Assembly: GCA_028275005.1 (NCBI GenBank)
Contig: JAQCNN010000265.1
Span: 1 to 12,280 of the forward strand
Direction: 5' to 3'
From: Salinirussus sp.
GTDB taxonomy: Archaea; Halobacteriota; Halobacteria; Halobacteriales; Haloarculaceae
Length of the DNA stretch: 12,280 bases
The position numbers and the translations under genes were made by a program. Every line of letters starts with the position of its first letter. Position 1 is the stretch's first letter. This document shows, piece after piece, positions 1-6,453 of the stretch. A model generated the notes under the pieces. The model was not told the DNA's origin and did no database searches. It saw nothing but the letters and a program-made list of their open reading frames with translations.

Positions 1-504
1 GAGGACCAGGTCGGCACGGAGGGGGAGTACCACGGCTTTGCACACACCCACGACACGGGCGATATCGCGGCCGGGCCGGCGCTGTCGGCGTACAAGACCC
101 TGGGGTCGATGGAGGAGAAGATGGACGCCCAGTTGGACATCTCCCGCACCCTCCGGGCGGTCGACGAGGCCGACGTCGCCGAGCGGGTCATCGAGTACCA
201 CTTCCTGCCGGACCTGCTCGGCAACCTGAAGGCCTTTACCAGCCAGGAGTTTCTCTGTCGCGGCTGTGGCGAGAAGTACCGTCGACCGCCGCTGACGGGT
301 GACTGCCGGGAGTGTGGCGGGGACGTTGCCCTGACGGTCCACGAGGGGTCGGTCAACAAGTACATGGACACCGCCCTCCAGGTCGCCGAGGAGTTCGGCG
401 CCCGCGAGTACACCAGACAGCGCCTGCGGGTCCTGGAAAAGCGGATCGACCGGGTCTTCGAGGACGACAACAGCAAGCAGTCGGGTATTGCCGACTTTAT
501 GTAG
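1..504 (+). CDS. polC: DNA polymerase D large subunit DP2, C-terminal part (partial, 5' end outside window)
   Basis: This is the last 167 residues of DP2, the catalytic subunit of the archaeal two-subunit replicative polymerase PolD; the gene enters the window already open in frame 1. The sequence is typical of the DP2 C-terminus: a GFAHTHDTGDIAAGPALSAYK segment followed by a helical region and a zinc-binding module with cysteines at window residues 86, 89, 102 and 105 (CX2C-X12-CX2C). The protein ends in QSGIADFM (residues 160-167), which fits the PCNA-interacting pattern Q-x-x-(I/L/M)-x-x-(F)-(F/Y/M). PolD DP2 is known from Pyrococcus work to bind PCNA through a C-terminal motif; that this motif does so here is inference. 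No intein is present in the visible part, although DP2 genes of haloarchaea can carry them upstream. The stop codon TAG is at 502-504. Confidence 0.95.
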   Translation, partial: EDQVGTEGEYHGFAHTHDTGDIAAGPALSAYKTLGSMEEKMDAQLDISRTLRAVDEADVAERVIEYHFLPDLLGNLKAFTSQEFLCRGCGEKYRRPPLTGDCRECGGDVALTVHEGSVNKYMDTALQVAEEFGAREYTRQRLRVLEKRIDRVFEDDNSKQSGIADFM

Positions 505-552
505 CCGGCCCGGCCGCGACAGCCCCCGTGACGGCTGGACCGGTCGCCAGCA

Positions 553-560
553 GGTATTTA
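553..560 (+). promoter_or_regulatory. Box A (TATA-like) promoter of the quinone oxidoreductase gene
   Basis: The element TATTTA (555-560) stands out in GC-rich DNA. Its centre is 26.5 nt upstream of the ATG at 584, which is the normal archaeal distance from box A to the transcription start, so the mRNA should be leaderless. There is no ribosome-binding sequence in front of the ATG. Confidence 0.7.
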
Positions 561-583
561 GCCTCGCTCGTCCACCTCCAGGC

Positions 584-1555
584 ATGCGCGCAGTCCGCTA
601 CCACGAGGCCGGCGAACCGGGGGTCCTGGGACTCGAAGACATCGAGCGACCCGAGCCTGGGCGGGGGGAGGTGCTCGTCGAGGTCGAGGCGGCGAGTGTC
701 AACCCGGTCGACGCGAAGTTCAGGGCGTGGGGCGTTCCGTCGATGCCAAAGACGACCGGCTCGGACCTGGCGGGGACGGTCGCCGCCGCCGGTGGAGGTG
801 TCGACTACGCGGTTGGTGACCGGGTCTTTGCCACCGGCCTCCACACCGACCGGTTCGCCGGCGGCTCCTTTGCCGACTACGCCCTCGTCCCGACCGACCT
901 GCTCGCCTCGCTACCCGATGGGGTGACCTTCGTCGAGGGTGCGGCGGTTGCACTCGTCGGGGTGACCGCCTGGCGGGCCTTTGTCGACCACGCGGGGCTC
1001 GAACCGGGTGCGACCGCGTTCGTCCACGGGGGTAACGGCGGCGTTGGACACGTCGCCGTCGGCCTGGCGGACGCGCTGGGTGCAACACCGGTCGCGACGG
1101 CCCGCCCCGAACACCACGATGTGGTCCGGACCCTCGGCGCCGGGGCAGTCCTGGACTACGGCCGTGACGACCTGGCGGCGGCCGCCCGGGCGGCGATGGG
1201 CGGCGGGGCCGACGCCGTCCTCGACCACATGCCCGACCGCTACCTCGGAACCGACGTCGAACTGGCCACACAGGGGGGTGACGTGGCGGTCATCGCCGGC
1301 GGGGAGTCGACGCTGCCGGACGTGACCGCCGCGCGCTCGAAGGAGCTTGCCCTCCACATGATGAGCATGTCGAACCTGGCGACCCAGCCGGAGATGCCCG
1401 ACATAGCCCCGGTCCTCACCCGGCTCGGGCGGCTCGTCGCCGACGGCCGTCTCGAGGTGGCTATCGACCGGACACACGGCCTGACGGAGGCCGCCGAGGC
1501 ACACCGCGCGGTCATGGAGGAGAGCGTCGTCGGCAAGATTGTTGTCGAGCCGTAG
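584..1555 (+). CDS. MDR-superfamily NAD(P)H:quinone oxidoreductase (Qor/zeta-crystallin type)
   Basis: The 323-residue protein is full length for quinone oxidoreductases of the medium-chain dehydrogenase/reductase superfamily, cytoplasmic enzymes that pass electrons from NAD(P)H to quinones or reduce activated double bonds. An N-terminal GroES-like domain starts MRAVRYHEAG and contains the family motif VEVEAASVNPVDAK. The Rossmann domain carries the nucleotide-binding loop HGGNGGVGHVAV at residues 148-159; many relatives have Ser where Asn151 is. The cysteine cluster that binds structural zinc in true alcohol dehydrogenases is absent, so it belongs to the zinc-independent branch. The C-terminus, with AHRAVMEESVVGKIVVEP, is typical. 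The start at 584 is preferred over the in-frame upstream codon at 488 because the box A at 555-560 fits a leaderless start exactly and family similarity begins there. The true substrate cannot be told from sequence. Confidence 0.9.
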   Translation: MRAVRYHEAGEPGVLGLEDIERPEPGRGEVLVEVEAASVNPVDAKFRAWGVPSMPKTTGSDLAGTVAAAGGGVDYAVGDRVFATGLHTDRFAGGSFADYALVPTDLLASLPDGVTFVEGAAVALVGVTAWRAFVDHAGLEPGATAFVHGGNGGVGHVAVGLADALGATPVATARPEHHDVVRTLGAGAVLDYGRDDLAAAARAAMGGGADAVLDHMPDRYLGTDVELATQGGDVAVIAGGESTLPDVTAARSKELALHMMSMSNLATQPEMPDIAPVLTRLGRLVADGRLEVAIDRTHGLTEAAEAHRAVMEESVVGKIVVEP

Positions 1556-1739
1556 CCGAGAACAGGCCCGGACGATAATCCCTCTGGCCGCGAGCGCGTG
1601 TCGCGGCGACAGGCGCGACCGCGCGACCCGGGGAAAGGCAGGGCTGCGGCAGGTGGCCAGCATCCACGCGAACGGAGTGAGCGCGGTTCCCCGGACGCGA
1701 CCGAGCGAAGCAAGGGAGCGTCCGGCTTTTTTCACTGTG
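1556..1739. other. Intergenic tract with GAGC/GCGA-rich low-complexity sequence
   Basis: No gene is supported here. The tract holds a small hairpin, TGTCG-CGG-CGACA (1599-1611), and a purine-rich stretch around 1668-1720 with GCGAACGGAGTGAGC and GAGCGAAGCAAGGGAGC. Such GAGCGA-type sequence is a common look of haloarchaeal intergenic DNA. A similar tract in the opposite orientation lies at about 4230-4330. The reading frames that cross it give Arg/Ser/Glu-rich low-complexity translations and are not credible genes. Confidence 0.5.
1691..1732 (+). terminator. Hairpin plus T-tract terminator after the quinone oxidoreductase gene
   Basis: A perfect 8-bp stem, CCGGACGC (1691-1698) with GCGTCCGG (1718-1725), encloses a 19-nt loop and is followed by C and six T residues (1727-1732). 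A second T6 tract follows at 1740-1745. Archaeal RNA polymerase stops at U-tracts, so this is the likely 3' end of the rightward transcript. It lies about 170 nt beyond the stop codon. Confidence 0.6.
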
Positions 1740-1803
1740 TTTTTTGCGCCGAGAGGTGCCACAGCGCGGCTCCGCCGCGCGAGGACACCCGAGGCACAAA
1801 AAA
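1740..1803. terminator. 64-bp imperfect palindrome with T6/A6 ends, bidirectional terminator candidate
   Basis: Both arms read TTTTTTG(C/T)GCC, then GGTG, then GCGCGGC when each is written inward. The core is a perfect 7-bp hairpin, GCGCGGC-TCC-GCCGCGC (1764-1780). The left end gives a U6 tract to rightward transcripts (1740-1745). The right end gives a U6 tract to leftward transcripts (1803-1798), starting only 5 nt after the stop codon of the GNAT-like gene. This serves both convergent genes. Confidence 0.55.
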
Positions 1804-1808
1804 GTAGT

Positions 1809-2195
1809 CTATGGTTGCTCGGTCCGCAACCGGGTCGTCGGCCGCCCCTCGAAGCGTGGGCCGGAGCCGGTCTCCTCGAAGCCGGCGGCGATGGCGGCGT
1901 CCTCGACCTCGGGCTCGCCGTCGGGGACGAGCATCTCGACGGCCATCCCCTCGGCGCGGGCAAAGCCCAGTGGCTCCTCCAGCAGTGTCGGAAAGGCGTC
2001 GGGTTCGCCCTCGATCTGGGTGACGTGCACCGTCCGGGTGCGGGCGTCGTAGCTGACGAAGCCGACGATCTCCTCGCCCTGTTCGGCGACTCTCACAGTG
2101 CGGTCGTGGACGAGGTTGCGCATCACATCCCGCGGGGAGTCGGTCAGGTCCGCCAGGCGTCCGGCGTCGGCCTCGACGGCGTCCCGCAATTCCAT
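1809..2195 (-). CDS. Small GNAT-like protein, haloarchaeal, function unassigned
   Basis: A 128-residue cytoplasmic protein. The opening ELRDAVEADAGRLADL resembles the first strand and helix of GNAT N-acetyltransferases, and the order that follows (RVAEQGEEIVGFVSYD, a strand pair; HVTQIEG; a helix FPTLLEEPLGFARAEG; the strand MAVEMLVPDG; AAIAAGFEETG) matches the GNAT fold, including the usual late 'GF' turn. The acetyl-CoA loop Q/RxxGxG/A expected after the fourth strand is not recognisable, so enzyme activity is doubtful; it may be a degenerate or non-catalytic relative. The ATG at 2193-2195 has a box A at exactly 26.5 nt, with no ribosome-binding site, so a leaderless start is well supported. 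It is divergent from the aspartate kinase gene with 117 bp between the start codons. No substrate can be named. Confidence 0.7.
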   Translation of the reverse strand: MELRDAVEADAGRLADLTDSPRDVMRNLVHDRTVRVAEQGEEIVGFVSYDARTRTVHVTQIEGEPDAFPTLLEEPLGFARAEGMAVEMLVPDGEPEVEDAAIAAGFEETGSGPRFEGRPTTRLRTEQP

Positions 2196-2216
2196 ACCTC
2201 GTCTTTGAGCGCGGCG

Positions 2217-2225
2217 AAATTAAAC
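2217..2225. promoter_or_regulatory. Box A of the GNAT-like gene, possibly shared with the divergent aspartate kinase
   Basis: On the minus strand GTTTAATTT contains TTTAAT (2224-2219), centred 26.5 nt from the ATG at 2195. On the plus strand the same AT-rich block (AAATTAAA) would set a start near 2246, giving the aspartate kinase a leader of about 67 nt. A second weak plus-strand candidate is GTTATC at 2247-2252, which would give a leader of about 37 nt. Confidence 0.6.
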
Positions 2226-2300
2226 CCGGTGGCACAGATGGACACAGTTATCCACGGTGACGACGAAGCGAGCGCCAACAGCCATGAGGAAGACGCGCCA

Positions 2301-2309
2301 GAGGGTGGT
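2301..2309 (+). promoter_or_regulatory. Ribosome-binding sequence of aspartate kinase
   Basis: GAGGGTGGT matches much of the anti-Shine-Dalgarno complement GGAGGTGA and ends 3 nt before the ATG at 2313. It decides this start against the upstream in-frame ATG at 2238, which has no such sequence. Confidence 0.5.
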
Positions 2310-2312
2310 CCG

Positions 2313-3494
2313 ATGCGGATCGTAGTCAAGTTCGGCGGGACCAGTGTCGCCGACGGCGACCGGATCAACCGGGCCGCAGACTCAGTTGCCACCGCAGTCG
2401 AGGCCGGCTACGAGGTGGCGGTCGTGGTCAGCGCGATGGGGTCGACGACGGACACGCTGATCGACGAGATGAAGTTCGACGCCAGCGAGGAGGACCGCGC
2501 CGAGATCGTCAGCATGGGCGAGCGGACCTCCGTCCGGATGCTCAAGGGCGCCCTGGAGGCCCGGGGGATCGACGCCTCCTTTCTCGAACCCGGCCGTACC
2601 GACTGGCCGATCATCACCGACGAGTACGGCGAGGTCGACGTCACGGAGACCCGTGCCCGCGCCCAGCAGTGCGCCGAGCGGATGCGCGAGGGGGTCGTTC
2701 CCGTGCTCACGGGCTTTCTCGCACAGGACCACGAGAGCACCATCACGACGCTTGGCCGCGGCGGGAGCGACACCACCGCGGTGATGCTCGGCAACTACAT
2801 GGACGCCGACGAGGTGGTCATCGTCACCGACGTCGAGGGTGTGATGACCGGCGACCCCGACGTCGTCGAGGGTGCACGCAACGTCGGGGAGATCACCGTC
2901 GACGAACTCCGGAACCTCTCCTTTCGCGGGGCGGAGGTCGTCGCCCCCTCGGCGCTGGCGTACAAGACCGACGGCCTCAGCGTCCGGGTCGTCCACTACC
3001 AGCACGACGACCTGCTGGGGGGTGGGACCTCCATCAGCGGGGAGTTCCAGAATCTCATCGACCTCCACGAGAACGAGTTGGTCTGTCTGACCGCCGCCGG
3101 CCGCGCGGTCCGCAACCAGCCCGGGATCCTGGCGACGCTGTCCTCGGCACTGGGCGAGGCAGGGATCAACATCCAGACCGTCTCGAGCGGGATGGACTCG
3201 ATCACCTTCTACGTCGACGTCGACAACGCCGAGCGTGCCGAGGCCCTGATGCACGACGAGGTCGTCGGCGACGAGACCCTCTCGAGCATCACCCGCGAGG
3301 AGGCGATCGCCGTTGTCCGGGTCACCGGCAACGACATCCAGAGCCAGAGTGACGCCATCCAGCAGGTGCTCGCGCCGCTGGCCGAGGAGCGGATCTACCT
3401 CTACGACGTCGTCACCAGCGCCACCTCCGTCGCCGTGTTCGTCCCCTGGGCGGACCGCGAGGAGACCCTCGACTGTCTGCAGGACGTGTTTTAG
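2313..3494 (+). CDS. lysC: Aspartate kinase with two C-terminal ACT domains
   Basis: The 393-residue enzyme phosphorylates L-aspartate with ATP to 4-phospho-L-aspartate, the first committed step toward lysine, threonine, methionine and isoleucine. The amino-acid kinase domain begins with the family signature KFGGTS (residues 6-11). The glycine-rich active-site segment TLGRGGSDTTA covers residues 146-156, with G148-R149-G150-G151-S152-D153. Two ACT domains follow, about 259-325 and 332-393, the usual site for feedback control by pathway amino acids. The start at 2313 is chosen because the signature begins at once and GAGGGTGGT lies just upstream as a ribosome-binding sequence; an in-frame ATG at 2238 would add 25 acidic residues not expected in the family. 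Unlike its neighbours the gene appears to have a 5' leader. It converges on the phosphoesterase gene with a 27-bp gap. Confidence 0.95.
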   Translation: MRIVVKFGGTSVADGDRINRAADSVATAVEAGYEVAVVVSAMGSTTDTLIDEMKFDASEEDRAEIVSMGERTSVRMLKGALEARGIDASFLEPGRTDWPIITDEYGEVDVTETRARAQQCAERMREGVVPVLTGFLAQDHESTITTLGRGGSDTTAVMLGNYMDADEVVIVTDVEGVMTGDPDVVEGARNVGEITVDELRNLSFRGAEVVAPSALAYKTDGLSVRVVHYQHDDLLGGGTSISGEFQNLIDLHENELVCLTAAGRAVRNQPGILATLSSALGEAGINIQTVSSGMDSITFYVDVDNAERAEALMHDEVVGDETLSSITREEAIAVVRVTGNDIQSQSDAIQQVLAPLAEERIYLYDVVTSATSVAVFVPWADREETLDCLQDVF

Positions 3495-3521
3495 CGCCGT
3501 CCGGTCGTCCACAGTCCGTCT

Positions 3522-4181
3522 TTACCGCCCCTCCCGCAGCCGTTCGCCGAGTTCGGCGGGCAGTCCCGCCGACGCGATGGCTGCGGTCACCTCGTCGATG
3601 TCGTACTCGACACGACGCTCCTCGACCTGTAATCCGTCGAGGTCGAGCACCGCGTACGCCGCCCGCGGGTCGCCGTCGCGGGGCTGGCCGACGCTCCCCG
3701 GGTTCACGACGACCCCCGCCTCGTAGCGCTCGTGGTGCTGGACGTGGGTGTGCCCGAGCACGAGCACGTCCTCCTCGTCGAGCAGGTGGGGCCCGAACTG
3801 CGCGGGGTAGGTGTAGCGGTTGGGGTCAGCGGGGTGGCCGTGGACCAGCCGCACGCTCCCCTCACAGACCGTCCGCTCGTTGGGCAGGGCCGCGAGCCAC
3901 TCGAGTTGGCCGTCGTCGAGCGCCTCGCGGGCGTGGCGCACCCCCGCACCGGCCATCGAATTGAACGCGAAGTCCGTCCCGCCCGCGACCGCGCGGTCGT
4001 GGTTGCCCATCACCGTCGGCACCCCCCGCTCGCGCATCGCGTCGACGCAGTCGGCGTGCCAGGGGTTGTAGCCGACGACGTCGCCCGCACACGCCAGCCG
4101 GTCGACCGGCGGCATGTCAGCCAGCACTGCCTCCAGCGCCACCCGGTTGCCGTGGACATCTGAGATGAGACCGGCTCGCAT
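3522..4181 (-). CDS. Calcineurin-like metallophosphoesterase (YfcE/MJ0936-type)
   Basis: A 219-residue cytoplasmic protein with all five metal-binding blocks of the calcineurin-like superfamily in order: D-x-H in SDVHGN (residues 7-12), GD in AGDVVGYNP (about 32-40), GNHD (about 59-62), the GH of VHGHP, and GHTH (about 142-145). These residues hold two divalent metal ions and catalyse phosphoester hydrolysis. The compact single-domain form and the NPGSVGQPRDGDPRAAYAV stretch match the small YfcE/MJ0936 phosphodiesterases. No signal peptide or membrane segment is seen. The physiological substrate is unknown; small phosphodiesters or cyclic nucleotides are possibilities only. The ATG at 4179-4181 has a weak box A exactly 26.5 nt upstream, so a leaderless transcript is expected. 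It is divergent from the MutS-like gene and convergent with aspartate kinase. Confidence 0.9.
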   Translation of the reverse strand: MRAGLISDVHGNRVALEAVLADMPPVDRLACAGDVVGYNPWHADCVDAMRERGVPTVMGNHDRAVAGGTDFAFNSMAGAGVRHAREALDDGQLEWLAALPNERTVCEGSVRLVHGHPADPNRYTYPAQFGPHLLDEEDVLVLGHTHVQHHERYEAGVVVNPGSVGQPRDGDPRAAYAVLDLDGLQVEERRVEYDIDEVTAAIASAGLPAELGERLREGR

Positions 4182-4204
4182 ACCCCGGCTACGCGCCGGC
4201 CCGG

Positions 4205-4210
4205 CTTAAC
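4205..4210 (-). promoter_or_regulatory. Box A of the phosphoesterase gene
   Basis: GTTAAG on the minus strand is centred 26.5 nt upstream of the ATG at 4181, predicting a leaderless mRNA. It is short and flanked by GC-rich sequence. Confidence 0.5.
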
Positions 4211-4224
4211 CCCGGCGCGGGCGG

Positions 4225-4332
4225 GACCCCCCTGGTCGGTCGCTGCTCGCGGCTCGCTCACGGCTCCCGCTGGTCGCCGTTCGCAGTTCCGAGAGCCTCG
4301 CTTTGCTCGGCTCTCGCCCTCGCTGGGTTTTT
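4225..4332. other. GAGC-rich intergenic tract with hairpin and T5 before the MutS-like gene
   Basis: The divergent gap contains CTCGCGGCTCGCTCACGGC-type low complexity, resembling the reverse complement of the tract near 1670-1720. A perfect 8-bp stem, CGAGAGCC (4290-4297) with GGCTCTCG (4309-4316), encloses 11 nt. It is followed after 11 nt by T5 (4328-4332). No rightward gene ends here. The T5 (in GGGTTTTTGC) lies about 30 nt before the ATG at 4360, so it may be the box A of the MutS-like gene. Whether it acts as promoter, attenuator or terminator cannot be decided from sequence. Confidence 0.45.
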
Positions 4333-4359
4333 GCTCCCCTCGGCCGAACCGGGTGACAG

Positions 4360-6366
4360 ATGGAGTCGGACGCCGACACTGACCCCGACGTCGACCTGGA
4401 GTCGATCCCTGGCGTGGGGGCAAAAACCGCCGACGCCCTCCGGGAGCTAGAGGACCCCGAGCGGGCACTCCGGGACGGCGACGTCGCCACGCTCGCCCGT
4501 GCACCGGGGGTTAGCGGGGGGCGGGCCGCCCGTATCGCCCGTGCGGCCGTCCGGCGACGCCACGACGACCCGGGTGGGTTTCTCGCCACCGACCGTGCCC
4601 GTGAACTCTACCGTGACGCGCTCTCCCTGCTCCAGGAGCGGGCGGTCACCGACTACGGCGCCAAGCGGCTGGAGACTCTCTACCCGAGTGGCAGCGACTC
4701 ACGCCTCGCGGAGGCCCGGGAGTTCGCCACGCGGGCGCTGGCTCGGGACCCGGACCCGTCGGTCCGGGAGGCACTCGCCGGCGTTTCGCCCCTCGAGGCG
4801 CCGGGTGACGTCCGCGTCCGGGACCGCTGTCTCGCCACGAGTGACGCCGAGACCTACGCCCGCGCCCGGGAGGCCGTCCCCGAACTGAGTGTCGAACTCG
4901 TCGACGACGCCCGCCAGTTAGCCGAACTCGCCCGCGGATACGCCACCGTTGTCGCCCTCGACGCGGCGTTTGCGGGCATCGACGTCGAGGGTGACGTCCG
5001 GGTCCAGTCCGACGCGCTCGACAGCCCCACAGAGGTGGTCCCCGAGCGGACCCTCCAGTTCTTCGCGACGAACCGTGAGACCCTCCGCGCCGCGGTGACC
5101 GTTGCCCGCCGGGCCGACCTCAATGTCACCTGTGACCTGGACACCCTCGCCGACGCCCTGGAGCGACTCGACGCCGAGGGCGAGGTGACCGGCGACGAGG
5201 AACTCGACCGTCTGACCGCGGCCGTCGAGGGGCTCGACACCGCGGTCGCGGAGGCCGAGCGGGTCGCCAACGACGGGCTCCGCGAGGCCATCGAGCAACG
5301 CGACGTCACCATCGAGGGGACCGACCTCCTCTCACTGGTCGAGCAGGGGGCGGGCGTGGACTCGCTGCTCTCCCAGGAGCTCTCGACGGAGTACGAGACG
5401 GCCGTCGAGCGGGCCCGCGAGCACCTCGTCGACGCGCTCGACCTGGCGGGGGCCGCCGACCTCGCCCGGCGGGCGTTCGGTGACCGCCCGACCTACCCGG
5501 TCGAACACGACCAGGAGGTAGTTTCACGCCTGCGCGAGGAGCTCCGAGCCGCCCGGGACCGCCGGCGAACCCGCCGGAAACGCGAGCTCGCCCGTGACCT
5601 CGCGGGGCTACGCGCCGACGCCGAGACGCTGGTCTCGACCGCCCTCGAGTTGGACGTGGAGCTCGCCGTTGCCCGGTTTGCCGCCGACTTTCAGTGTACG
5701 ATGCCGACCATCGGGGGCGACGGGTTCGAGATCGAGGCCGGCCGGTCGCCGCTCCTGAACGTCCCCTTCGAGGCGGTCGAGCCCGTCGACTACGGCGTCG
5801 AGGGGGTCGCGTTGCTCTCGGGGGTCAACAGCGGCGGCAAGACCTCCACCCTCGACCTGGTGGGGCTGGTGGTGACGCTCGCACACATGGGGTTGCCGGT
5901 CCCCGCCGAGCACGCCCGCGTCGAGCGCGTCGCCGAGCTTCACTACTACGCAAAGAGCCAGGGCACCCTCGATGCGGGGGCCTTCGAGTCGACGCTGCGG
6001 GAGTTCGGCGAGCTCGTCACGGAGGTGAGCGCCGACCGGCCGGTGCTGGTCCTCGTGGACGAACTCGAGAGCATCACCGAGCCGGGTGCGAGTGCGAACA
6101 TCATGGCGGGTATCCTTGAGTCGCTCGCCGACCGGGACGCGACGGCGGTGTTCGTCTCCCACCTCGCCCGCGAGATCCGGGCGGCCACCGACACCGACCT
6201 GGCTGTCGACGGTATCCAGGCGGCGGGCCTGGTCGACGGGGAACTGCGGGTCGACCGCTCACCGGTCAAAGGGACACTCGCCCGGTCGACCCCCGAACTG
6301 ATCGTCGAGAAACTCGCCGGCGAGGACGGGACCGGCTTCTACGAGGGGCTGCTCGAGAAGTTCTGA
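4360..6366 (+). CDS. MutS2/MutS5-type DNA-repair ATPase with N-terminal helix-hairpin-helix motifs
   Basis: The 668-residue protein has the C-terminal ATPase of the MutS family, of the archaeal MutS2/MutS5-related type. Two helix-hairpin-helix motifs lie at about residues 13-30 (IPGVGAKTADAL) and 45-62 (APGVSGGRAARIA), suited to non-specific DNA backbone binding. A long helical core follows, with an Arg-rich coiled-coil stretch at about 388-430. The ATPase has Walker A GVNSGGKTS (488-496; usual form GPNxxGKS/T), Walker B VLVLVDELE with D567 and E568, and the conserved histidine of VSHLARE at 601. The mismatch-reading N-terminal domain of MutS1 and the C-terminal Smr nuclease of bacterial MutS2 are both absent. 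Relatives act on recombination intermediates or branched DNA; that role here is inference. GGGTGA (4351-4356) precedes the ATG as a possible ribosome-binding sequence. A T4 follows the stop (6371-6374). Confidence 0.88.
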   Translation: MESDADTDPDVDLESIPGVGAKTADALRELEDPERALRDGDVATLARAPGVSGGRAARIARAAVRRRHDDPGGFLATDRARELYRDALSLLQERAVTDYGAKRLETLYPSGSDSRLAEAREFATRALARDPDPSVREALAGVSPLEAPGDVRVRDRCLATSDAETYARAREAVPELSVELVDDARQLAELARGYATVVALDAAFAGIDVEGDVRVQSDALDSPTEVVPERTLQFFATNRETLRAAVTVARRADLNVTCDLDTLADALERLDAEGEVTGDEELDRLTAAVEGLDTAVAEAERVANDGLREAIEQRDVTIEGTDLLSLVEQGAGVDSLLSQELSTEYETAVERAREHLVDALDLAGAADLARRAFGDRPTYPVEHDQEVVSRLREELRAARDRRRTRRKRELARDLAGLRADAETLVSTALELDVELAVARFAADFQCTMPTIGGDGFEIEAGRSPLLNVPFEAVEPVDYGVEGVALLSGVNSGGKTSTLDLVGLVVTLAHMGLPVPAEHARVERVAELHYYAKSQGTLDAGAFESTLREFGELVTEVSADRPVLVLVDELESITEPGASANIMAGILESLADRDATAVFVSHLAREIRAATDTDLAVDGIQAAGLVDGELRVDRSPVKGTLARSTPELIVEKLAGEDGTGFYEGLLEKF

Positions 6367-6422
6367 GCAGTTTTGCGTGTGTCAGCCCCCGTCGACCGAC
6401 CGCCGGCGGTCCCCCCAGTAGC

Positions 6423-6428
6423 GTTAAG
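6423..6428 (+). promoter_or_regulatory. Box A of the Cdc6-like gene
   Basis: GTTAAG is centred 28.5 nt before the ATG at 6454 and 25.5 nt before the adjacent in-frame GTG at 6451. Transcription should begin at or within a few bases of the start codon. No ribosome-binding sequence is seen. Confidence 0.55.
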
Positions 6429-6453
6429 TGTCGGGACAGGCTCGGTGAAAGTG

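Noticed and set aside
1..504. Intein in the DP2 gene
   Set aside because: The visible part reads straight through conserved DP2 sequence; an intein could only be upstream of the window.
1598..1807. 69-codon rightward frame in the 1556-1808 gap
   Set aside because: Its Arg/Ser/Glu-rich translation is what GAGCGA-type low-complexity DNA yields, and it crosses two terminator elements.
1539..2312. Long in-frame N-terminal extension of the aspartate kinase frame
   Set aside because: It runs through the terminator region and antisense to the whole GNAT-like gene, has low-complexity composition, and the kinase signature starts at 2313 behind a ribosome-binding sequence.
2382..3512. Long antisense frame over the aspartate kinase gene
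   Set aside because: High-GC third positions in the true gene remove stops on the other strand; the translation has no family features.
6367..6453. Replication origin next to the Cdc6-like gene
   Set aside because: No AT-rich unwinding element and no pair of origin-recognition repeats is visible in this 87-bp gap or in the neighbouring gaps.
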